A DNA stretch of 64,000 nucleotides from Nocardioides sp. 1609. GTDB taxonomy: Bacteria; Actinomycetota; Actinomycetes; Propionibacteriales; Nocardioidaceae. A program made the position numbers and the translations under genes. Below, piece after piece: positions 57,885-64,000 of the stretch. The DNA is taken from positions 124,001-188,000 of the forward strand of contig NZ_SPUJ01000008.1 of NCBI RefSeq assembly GCF_004522105.1, given 5' to 3'. The notes beneath the pieces were generated by a model. That model was not told the origin of the DNA. It ran no database searches and saw only the letters and a program-made list of their open reading frames with translations. The first letter of the stretch is position 1. Each line of letters begins with the position of its first letter.

Positions 57885-58778
57885 GTGACGGTGGTCGAGC
57901 TGATCGAGGAGGCGGGCGGGTACCTCCCGCGAGCCGCCCTCGTCGCCGCGACGTCCCGCGCCGAGGTCGACGCCGCGCTCGCCGCCGGCCTGGTCGTGGC
58001 CTCCGGCAGGGGCCGCTACACGACCGCGGCCACCGGCGCCGCCGTCCGCGCCGCCCAGCGCGTCGGCGGCGTGCTCTGCCTGACCAGCGCGGCGCTCCAC
58101 CACGGCTGGGAGGTCAAGCTCGTGCCCGAGCGGCCCCACGTCGCCGTGCCGCGCGGCCGCAAGATCAGCCGGGCGCGCCGCGACGGCGTCGACCTGCACC
58201 GCTACGACCTGCACCCCGGCGACCTGGTCGACGGCGTCGCCACCGACGTCGAGACCACGCTGCGCCACTGCCTCACCCGGCTGCCGTGGGACGAGGCGCT
58301 GGCCGTCGCCGACTCCGCGCTGCGCCACGACGCCGACCCGGCTGCACTGCGCCGCGCGGCCGCCTGCAGCGGGCACGGCTCGCGGCAGGCCCGCCGGGTG
58401 CTGGCCGAGGTCGACGCCGACGCAGCCAACCCGTTCGAGTCCGTGACCCGGGCGATCGCCCTCGACGTGCCGGGCCTGACGGTGCGCCCCCAACGGACGG
58501 TCCGGACCCCCTGGAGCACCGCGCGGCCCGACCTCGTCGACGAGGAGCTGAGGATCGCGATCGAGTGCGACTCGTTCGAGTGGCACGGCGGTCGGGCGGC
58601 TCTCGCGAAGGACGCGAGGCGCTACAACCTGCTCGTCGTCGACGGGTGGCTCGTCCTCCGCCTCGCCTGGGAGGACGCCATGTTCGACCCCGCGTACGTC
58701 CGCCGGGTGCTGGTCGCGGCCGTCGCTCTCGTACAAGCACGTACACCTCGGGCCACGTGCCGCTGCGGCGCCGCGTAG
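57885..58778 (+). CDS. DUF559-type protein with AbiEi-like amino terminus
   Basis: The product is 297 residues. A winged-helix front (VELIEEAGGYLPRAALVAAT, YTTAATGAAVRAAQRVGGVL) resembles the AbiEi-type/transcriptional DUF5926-like amino ends of actinobacterial proteins. The end is a Vsr/DUF559 endonuclease-like fold: DLVDEELRIAIECDSFEWHG, DARRYNLLVVDGWLVLRLAW and PAYVRRVLVAAVALV. The metal-site pattern is D..E..C/D..E; the catalytic set is not fully canonical, so nuclease activity is uncertain. The GTG at 57885 is preferred since the domain begins there; GTG 57891 is an option. Upstream is the terminator hairpin. Many actinobacteria carry several such genes of unknown role. Confidence 0.7.
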   Translation: MTVVELIEEAGGYLPRAALVAATSRAEVDAALAAGLVVASGRGRYTTAATGAAVRAAQRVGGVLCLTSAALHHGWEVKLVPERPHVAVPRGRKISRARRDGVDLHRYDLHPGDLVDGVATDVETTLRHCLTRLPWDEALAVADSALRHDADPAALRRAAACSGHGSRQARRVLAEVDADAANPFESVTRAIALDVPGLTVRPQRTVRTPWSTARPDLVDEELRIAIECDSFEWHGGRAALAKDARRYNLLVVDGWLVLRLAWEDAMFDPAYVRRVLVAAVALVQARTPRATCRCGAA

Positions 58779-58842
58779 CTCCGGGCCTCGGCGGCCCCGG
58801 TCGGCCCCGATCGGCCGTGGTGTACGTGGTTGTCCGCCCGCG

Positions 58843-59943
58843 TCAGTCCTCGTCGGAGGCGAAATCCTCGTTGTGGGTGCCCGGACGCGGCGCCCAGGGC
58901 AGCTCCTTGGCCGGCCGGACGACGACGAGCCGGTCGCCGCGGGCGAGCAGGGCGACCACCGGGTCGAAGTAGCGGTAGACCTTCTCGTCGCGCACGACCG
59001 CGATCACCTGGTCGGCCACGCCCTGCGGCTGCTTGCCCACCTCCGACACCAGGAGCTCGCGCTCGGCGACCTCGAGGCCCTCGCCGTAGGTCAGCAGGTC
59101 CTCCATCACGGTGCCGAGCGTCGGCGACAGCGTGGAGAGACCGAGCAGCCGGCCCACGGCGTCCGAGGACGTGATGACCGAGTTGGCGCCGGACTGGCGC
59201 ATCAGCGGCGCGTTCTCCTGCTCGCGGACGGCGGCGACGATCCAGGCGTCCGGGTTGAGCTGGCGCACGGTGAGCGTGGCGAGGACGTTGGAGTCGTCGC
59301 GGTCGGTGGTGATGATGACCTGGTCGGCGTCGGCGACGCCGGCGCGGCGCAGCACCTCGCGGCGCGTCGCGTCACCGGTGACGACGGCCAGCCCGTCGGC
59401 GTGCGCCTCGGCGAGCGCGGTGGCGCTGGGGTCGACGATGACGACGCTCTCGCGGTCGTAGCCGTTGTTGACGAGCGTCTCGACGGCGCTTCGTCCCTTG
59501 GTGCCGTAGCCGACGACGACGATGTGGTGACCCACGGTCTTCCTCCAACGAGCGATGCGGATGAGCTCGCGCCCCTGCGAGGCGAGCACCTCCAGCGTGG
59601 TCCCGATGAGCAGCACCAGGAAGGCGATGCGGGCCGGGGTGATGACGAGGGCGTTGATCAGGCGGGCATTGTCGCTGGCGGGAGCGATGTCGCCGTAGCC
59701 GGTCGTGCTGAGCGTGACGGTCGTGTAGTAGAACGCGTCGATCAGGCTGATGGTGTTGGTCGGGTCGCCGTTGTCGTTATAGCCCTCGCGGTCGAAGTAG
59801 ACCAGCGCGACGGTGCCGACCAGGATGCCCAGCGCCATGAGGAGGCGCTTGCCCAGCTGCCACCACGGTGAGCGGTTGCGCTCGGGGAGGTTGACCTTCC
59901 CCCGGCTGCTGCTCCGCGCGCCCTCGGAGTCGGTGTGGCTCAC
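58843..59943 (-). CDS. Potassium channel with TrkA-N and TrkA-C domains
   Basis: The product is 366 residues. A two-helix pore unit (about 30-115) carries the selectivity filter TTVTLSTTGYGD (80-85). The TrkA-N Rossmann domain follows (HHIVVVGYGTKGRSAVETLV, VVTGDATRREVLRRAGVADA, VIITTDRDDSNVLATLTVRQ), and then a TrkA-C-like carboxy region near DEKVYRYFDPVVALL. It is a Kch/MthK-type ion channel gated by a bound nucleotide or ion. The start is a GTG at 59941-59943. It ends 65 bases from the DUF559 gene's end, in a convergent layout. Its minus-strand neighbour (BrkB-type) ends 10 bases upstream, so the two may be co-transcribed. Confidence 0.9.
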   Translation of the reverse strand: MSHTDSEGARSSSRGKVNLPERNRSPWWQLGKRLLMALGILVGTVALVYFDREGYNDNGDPTNTISLIDAFYYTTVTLSTTGYGDIAPASDNARLINALVITPARIAFLVLLIGTTLEVLASQGRELIRIARWRKTVGHHIVVVGYGTKGRSAVETLVNNGYDRESVVIVDPSATALAEAHADGLAVVTGDATRREVLRRAGVADADQVIITTDRDDSNVLATLTVRQLNPDAWIVAAVREQENAPLMRQSGANSVITSSDAVGRLLGLSTLSPTLGTVMEDLLTYGEGLEVAERELLVSEVGKQPQGVADQVIAVVRDEKVYRYFDPVVALLARGDRLVVVRPAKELPWAPRPGTHNEDFASDED

Positions 59944-59952
59944 GGGGTGAAC

Positions 59953-61059
59953 CTAGTCGGTGCGGGGCGGCGGGTCGCCGACGGCACGCTCGGACGGCGC
60001 CGGCTCGGTCGGCGCGGCACGGCGCACCACCCGCACCGGCTGGGTCAGGGCGGGCGGGTCGGGCGGGTCCGGCCGCTCGGGAGGGACCGGCGTCGTCTCG
60101 CGGGTCATCACCGTCCGCAGCCGCGTCATCAGCTCGAGCCGGGCCCGAGTGGTGTGCTTCTGCGGGAAGACCTGGTCGAACGCCGCGTTGACGGCCGCCC
60201 CGATCAGCACCGCGATCGCGACCAGGTACAGCCACAGCAGGACGGCGATCGGTGCGGCCAGGGGGCCGTAGATCGACTTGGAGTCGGCCGCCGTCGCGGT
60301 CAGCACCCAGCGCAGGACGTAGGAGCCGAGGATCCACGCGACGAGCGAGAACGTCGCACCGGGCAGGTTGAAGCTCCAGTTCGTCTTCACCGGCACCGAC
60401 ACGTGGTAGAGCGTCGCGAGGAAGCAGACGCACACGACGATGACGATCGGCCAGTAGAACTGCATCAGGAAGTCGGCCCGCTCGGGCAGCCAGGCGCGCA
60501 CCAGTCCCGGACCGGCGATGACGAGCGGGATCGAGATCGCGCCCGTGATCACCGCCAGGATGTAGAGCACGAACGAGAGCGCCCGCGTCTTGACGATCCC
60601 GCGGTGCCCGCCGAGCCCGTGCATGATCGTGATGGTGTCGACGAAGACGTTGAGCGCGCGCGAGCCCGACCACAGCGAGAGCACGAACCCCAGCGAGATG
60701 ACGTCGAGCCGACCGCCGTCGAGCACCGACTCCATCGTGGGGTCGATGACCTTGTCGACGGCGGAGTCGGTGAGGAAGGTCGAGGTGAAGTCGAGGATCG
60801 CGCGCCGGACGTCCTCGACCTGGTCGGCGCTGAACCGGGCGGACACGTAGCCGATCCCGCCGGCCAGCGCGAACACCAGCGGCGGCACCGACACGACGGC
60901 GAAGAACGCCCCCTCCGCGGCGAGCCCGGTCACCCGGTAGCGCAGGCAGGAGGAGACGGTGGTGACGACCAGCCGCCACAGCGTGTGGGCGGCCCGGCGG
61001 GCGAGGTCGGGGGCCCGGGACGACGCCGCGGCGGCGTCGTCCGAGGGCTCCGAGGGCAT
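59953..61059 (-). CDS. YihY/BrkB-family membrane protein
   Basis: The product is 368 residues. Six transmembrane segments are spaced as in the YihY/virulence factor BrkB family: GLAAEGAFFAVVSVPPLVFA, ISLGFVLSLWSGSRALNVFV, VLYILAVITGAISIPLVIAG, FYWPIVIVVCVCFLATLYHV, FSLVAWILGSYVLRWVLTAT and SIYGPLAAPIAVLLWLYLVA. The segment with FVDTITIMHG, and YGPLAAPIAVL-WLY, are family marks. The carboxy tail is proline-rich and cytoplasmic. Function unknown (once misnamed ribonuclease BN). An ATG at 61057-61059 is chosen; an in-frame stop lies just upstream near 61070, limiting the start to this region. Confidence 0.87.
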   Translation of the reverse strand: MPSEPSDDAAAASSRAPDLARRAAHTLWRLVVTTVSSCLRYRVTGLAAEGAFFAVVSVPPLVFALAGGIGYVSARFSADQVEDVRRAILDFTSTFLTDSAVDKVIDPTMESVLDGGRLDVISLGFVLSLWSGSRALNVFVDTITIMHGLGGHRGIVKTRALSFVLYILAVITGAISIPLVIAGPGLVRAWLPERADFLMQFYWPIVIVVCVCFLATLYHVSVPVKTNWSFNLPGATFSLVAWILGSYVLRWVLTATAADSKSIYGPLAAPIAVLLWLYLVAIAVLIGAAVNAAFDQVFPQKHTTRARLELMTRLRTVMTRETTPVPPERPDPPDPPALTQPVRVVRRAAPTEPAPSERAVGDPPPRTD

Positions 61060-61142
61060 GACCGCCACGCTAACGAGTGGCGGGGCCGGGATCGGGGATC
61101 CGCGGCCCCACCACTCGGGTGAGATGGACGACGTCCGGCCGG

Positions 61143-62540
61143 CTAGGCCTTGGCCGGCTCCTTCTCGAGCGCGCCCCCCGGTGTCGAGTCGCCCGCCTCG
61201 ACCGGCTCCGGCTCGTGGTCGTCGAGCATCGTGGTCTCGTCGAAGGGGTCGTGCCCGCCGAGCACGGCGTCGAGCTTGGCCCGGTCGAGGCCGCCGGTCC
61301 AGTGCCCGACGAGCACGGTGGCGACGGCGTTGCCGGCGAAGTTGGTGACCGCGCGGGCCTCGCTCATGAAGCGGTCGATGCCGACGATGAGGCCGACGCC
61401 GTCGACCAGCTCCGGACGGTGCGAGCTCAGGCCGCCGGCGAGGGTGGCCATGCCGGCGCCGGTGACGCCCGCGGCGCCCTTGGAGGCGATCATCATGAAG
61501 AGCAGCAGCGAGATCTGCTCGCCGATCGACAGCGGGTCGCCCATCGCCTCGGCGATGAACAGCGAGGCCATGGTCAGGTAGATCGCGGTGCCGTCGAGGT
61601 TGAACGAGTAGCCGGTCGGTACGACGACGCCCACGGTCGGCTTGTCGACGCCGGCGTGCTCCATCTTGGCGATCAGGCGGGGCAGCGCCGACTCCGACGA
61701 CGACGTCGACACGATGAGCAGGAACTCGCGGCCGAGGTACTTCAGCAGGCTGAAGAGGTTCACGCCGGTGGCGAGCTTGAGGATGGTGCCGAGGACGACG
61801 AAGACGAACAGCGCGCAGGTCACGTAGAACCCGATCATCAGCACCGCGAGGCTCTTGAGCGCGTCGGCTCCGGTCGCGCCGACGACGGCGGCCATGGCTC
61901 CGAAGGCGCCGACCGGGGCGGCCCACATGATCATCGCCAGGACGCGGAAGACCAGCTTCTGGATGGTGTTGATGCCGCGCAGGATCGGCTCGCCGGCCCG
62001 GCCCATCCGCTGCAGCGCGAACCCGACGAGCAGGGCGACGAGCAGGGTCTGGAGCACCTCGCCGGAGGTCAGCGAGGAGAGCATCGAGTCGGGGATGACG
62101 CCGAGCAGGAACTCCGACGTGCTCCCGTGGCCGGCCTTCGCCTGCTCCTGGCCGGCGCCGGCGACCTCGTCGTCCAGGTTGAGGCCGTCACCGGGGTGCA
62201 GGATGTTGCCGACGACCATGCCGATGGCCAGGGCGAAGGTCGACATCGTGATGAAGTAGCCGAGCGCGAGCCCGCCGACCTTGCCGACCCGGGCGGCGTT
62301 CGCCACCGAGCCGACGCCGATCACGATCGTGCAGAAGATGACCGGCTGGATCATCATCTTGATGAGGGCCACGAAGGCCTCGCCGAGCGGCTTGAGCTCG
62401 ACCGCGAAGGTCGGGAACAGGATCCCGACCGCGATGCCGAGGACGACGGCCGCGATCACCGCGAGGTAGAGGTAGTGGGTGCGGTTCTTGACCTGACGCG
62501 GTGGGGACTGCGGCGCGTGCGCCGACGGCGTGGTGCTCAT
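61143..62540 (-). CDS. dctA: Cation:dicarboxylate symporter (DctA/GltP-like)
   Basis: The product is 465 residues with eight helices and two re-entrant loops of the DAACS fold. Helix 1 is YLYLAVIAAVVLGIAVGILF. The substrate-site motifs are STSSSESALPRLIAKMEHAG (serine-rich HP1), PTGYSFNLDGTAIYLTMASL and MIASKGAAGVTGAG (HP2). It imports C4-dicarboxylates (succinate, fumarate, malate) or glutamate with sodium or protons; the arginine-containing end region suggests dicarboxylates, but this is weak. The ATG at 62538-62540 has a perfect AGGAGG. A 30-residue cytoplasmic acidic tail ends the protein. It is divergent from the lipoprotein gene. Confidence 0.9.
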   Translation of the reverse strand: MSTTPSAHAPQSPPRQVKNRTHYLYLAVIAAVVLGIAVGILFPTFAVELKPLGEAFVALIKMMIQPVIFCTIVIGVGSVANAARVGKVGGLALGYFITMSTFALAIGMVVGNILHPGDGLNLDDEVAGAGQEQAKAGHGSTSEFLLGVIPDSMLSSLTSGEVLQTLLVALLVGFALQRMGRAGEPILRGINTIQKLVFRVLAMIMWAAPVGAFGAMAAVVGATGADALKSLAVLMIGFYVTCALFVFVVLGTILKLATGVNLFSLLKYLGREFLLIVSTSSSESALPRLIAKMEHAGVDKPTVGVVVPTGYSFNLDGTAIYLTMASLFIAEAMGDPLSIGEQISLLLFMMIASKGAAGVTGAGMATLAGGLSSHRPELVDGVGLIVGIDRFMSEARAVTNFAGNAVATVLVGHWTGGLDRAKLDAVLGGHDPFDETTMLDDHEPEPVEAGDSTPGGALEKEPAKA

Positions 62541-62754
62541 CGATCCTCCTGGTGGTGCCCGGGGGCGGCCGGGCACGTCCCGACACCCGTCACCCTGGTG
62601 GCTGCTGTGACGCCGGTCACCCTTGTGTTCGTTGTGTTCGCCACCACACCGCCGCCACGCCGTTCTCCACAGGGCCGGGTTCTCCGGTTCCCGATCGGCC
62701 GCGGTCGGAGTAACTTGCGTGCCCTGACGTCGGTCACTCGGAAGGACCACGCGG

Positions 62755-63330
62755 ATGCACCCTCGACAGCTCGCCGCCCCAGCCGCGGCCCTCGCCCTCG
62801 CCCTCGGGCTCGCCGCGTGCAACGGCGATCCGGAGCCGAAGGTCGAGGACCCGCCGCCGTCGACCTCGACGTCCACCCTCGACCCGGCGACCTCCGCTCC
62901 GCCGACGTCTGAGCCGACGTCTGAGCCGACGTCTGAGCCGCCAGCGGACGAGACGCCGGAGCAGTTCATCCGACGATTCCAAGCAGCCTCGTCTGCGATG
63001 CAGTCCTCCGGTGAAACACAGCCTTACCTCGACTTGACTCAGAACTGCCAGTCTTGCGAAGACCTAGCCGATGAGGTCGACAGGGTCTACTCGGCAGGCG
63101 GATACGTCGAGCTTGGCGATGAGTTGGTACGCCGCATTAAACGCGTGGGCGGAGTGGATGGCATCGCCATCATGGAGTACGACCTCCAGATCGGTCCGAC
63201 CACAATCTTTGATTCCGCCGGTGCTGCTGTCGATCAGTTTCCCGGAGGAACCGATCGATTCCAGCTGAACGTTCGGCTGGAGGACGGCAGCTGGAAAGTG
63301 TTGCGTCTGAATCGGCTAGTGGATCAATGA
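62755..63330 (+). CDS. DUF6318-like lipoprotein
   Basis: The product is 191 residues. A lipoprotein signal ends LGLAAC (lipobox, cysteine at about 22). A low-complexity linker of Pro/Thr/Ser with three TSEP repeats follows (about 44-60), then a globular domain TPEQFIRRFQAASSAMQSSG, YLDLTQNCQSCEDLADEVDR (with a C-x-x-C) and LQIGPTTIFDSAG. The cysteine pair and plan match DUF6318-type actinobacterial lipoproteins; I recall the family only approximately. The stop overlaps the next ATG (ATGA), so it is coupled to the exported protein after it. The globular part is less GC-rich than the linker. Confidence 0.72.
   Translation: MHPRQLAAPAAALALALGLAACNGDPEPKVEDPPPSTSTSTLDPATSAPPTSEPTSEPTSEPPADETPEQFIRRFQAASSAMQSSGETQPYLDLTQNCQSCEDLADEVDRVYSAGGYVELGDELVRRIKRVGGVDGIAIMEYDLQIGPTTIFDSAGAAVDQFPGGTDRFQLNVRLEDGSWKVLRLNRLVDQ
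62902..62937 (+). repeat. Three tandem 12-bp repeats in lipoprotein linker
   Basis: CCGACGTCTGAG is repeated three times exactly and encodes the TSEP units. Such in-frame repeats vary in number by slippage, which would alter linker length. Confidence 0.75.
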
Positions 63331-64000
63331 AGTCCCGGTCCACAGCGTCCGCAGCCCTCATCGCTCTTCTTGTTGTTGCGATCCCCAGCAACGCCGCCGC
63401 CGATCCCGATGATGGAAGTGCTTCCTGGCAGGGAGCGCACGTGCAAACCCAATCTTCTGGCGCATCCCAACCTGGGACGGCGGAAGCGAGTGCCTCCGGC
63501 AACGGTCAGTACACATACACGGTCAGCTGCGGCATGGGAGGTCAGTACGTCTGTTATGACCCGCAGCCCTGTGCCGAGGTCGGGTCGGACGGCCAGAGCT
63601 ACGAAGGCGTCCTGTACGACGTCGTCGCTCCAGTCGGGGCCGTCGTCGGACAGACCTGCGTCACCGACGCACCGGGCGAGCCCGCCGCGCCACCCCAGGT
63701 CACGCCCGGCATGGTCGTGCGCGCGTTCAAGGCGCTGGCGTGGCCGGCCAGCGAGCTGACCATCCAACCTCCCGAGGGCCGCACCGCGGTCAACTTCGAC
63801 ACCTACTTCTTCACCGACGACACCGCCCCGATCACCCGCCAGGTCCGGCTCCTGGGCCAGCAGGTCGCCATCGAGGCCACTCCGAGCGAGTTCACCTGGC
63901 ACTGGGGCGACACCACCGTCGAGACCACTGCCGGCCCCGGCGGGCCCTACCCGCGGGGCGACGTCGTCCACCAGTACCGCAGCAAGGGCGACGTCTCGCC
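63327..64000 (+). CDS. Exported protein with PKD-like region (partial)
   Basis: The first 224 residues are visible. A signal peptide (MKSRSTASAALIALLVVAIP, cut near NAAADP) leads to a mature part with a disulfide-type cysteine cluster (VSCGMGGQYVCYDPQPCAEV). It goes on to VTPGMVVRAFKALAWPASEL, TAVNFDTYFFTDDTAPITRQ and FTWHWGDTTVETTAGPGGP, where WHWGDTT is the PKD-domain signature strand. It resembles a family of Nocardioides exported proteins with one PKD-like domain. The gene continues beyond 64000. Its start overlaps the stop of the lipoprotein, so the two probably act together at the cell surface. Confidence 0.78.
   Translation, partial: MKSRSTASAALIALLVVAIPSNAAADPDDGSASWQGAHVQTQSSGASQPGTAEASASGNGQYTYTVSCGMGGQYVCYDPQPCAEVGSDGQSYEGVLYDVVAPVGAVVGQTCVTDAPGEPAAPPQVTPGMVVRAFKALAWPASELTIQPPEGRTAVNFDTYFFTDDTAPITRQVRLLGQQVAIEATPSEFTWHWGDTTVETTAGPGGPYPRGDVVHQYRSKGDVS

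Noticed and set aside
62580..62660. Repeated GTCACCCTGGTG/GTCACCCTTGTG text upstream of the symporter as an operator
   Set aside because: The repeats are imperfect and only two. They could be chance in this composition.
1..64000. CRISPR array, rRNA operon or insertion sequence
   Set aside because: I saw no regularly spaced repeats, no rRNA sequence and no transposase with terminal repeats in the window.

Overview
The window is high-GC actinobacterial DNA, most like Nocardioides or a close relative. This rests on base composition, many GTG and TTG starts, an SsgA-like protein, an MksBEF-type condensin operon and Nocardioides-style intergenic repeats. The genus is an inference. Three regions can be read.

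Region 1 (1-22.4 kb) ends in an exopolysaccharide or capsule locus. After a partial NAD(P)-binding reductase and two exported proteins come an APS-kinase-like/low-Mr phosphatase fusion and a Wzc-type chain-length kinase. A long, tightly overlapping plus-strand operon (4.66-17.92 kb) follows. With the PglF-like dehydratase at 20.5-22.4 kb it encodes two complete sugar-nucleotide routes: UDP-di-N-acetylbacillosamine (PglF/E/D, with PglC as the initiating phosphoglycosyltransferase) and UDP-N-acetyl-L-fucosamine (CapE/F/G). It also encodes three glycosyltransferases, an O-acetyltransferase-like protein, a Wzx-like flippase, a pyruvyltransferase and a Wzy-like polymerase. The stretch from about 11.5 to 17.9 kb is visibly less GC-rich, as expected of an exchanged serotype cassette. 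A DUF4012 protein and a small exported protein lie between the operon and pglF.

Region 2 (22.79-49.28 kb) is a 26.5-kb integrated element. An identical 18-bp sequence, part of the 3' end of a tRNA-Val(CAC) gene, occurs at 22793-22810 and 49267-49284, and a tyrosine integrase begins 174 bp inside the left copy. The element has an excisionase-like protein, a small HTH protein and a MobF-type relaxase/helicase, but no type IV secretion genes, so it looks like an integrative mobilizable element. Its cargo is mostly conflict-type genes: a dual-OB/DUF488/DUF488 operon, a DUF3644 protein, a pair of WYL regulators, and a six-gene convergent cluster. That cluster holds a MORC-like GHKL ATPase, a DruA-like (DUF4338) protein, a Cas4/AddB-like Fe-S nuclease, a 1846-aa DruE-like DUF1998 helicase and two unrecognised proteins. 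I regard it as the best candidate here for an undescribed Druantia-related defence system.

Region 3 (49.3-64 kb) is ordinary chromosome: an SsgA-like protein, a PabC-like aminotransferase, tRNA-Gly, tRNA-Cys and tRNA-Val(GAC), an MksB/E/F (JetABC-like) operon with no JetD/MksG gene beside it, a possible structured RNA, a DUF559-type protein, a K+ channel, a YihY/BrkB membrane protein, a dicarboxylate symporter, a lipoprotein and a partial exported PKD-like protein.
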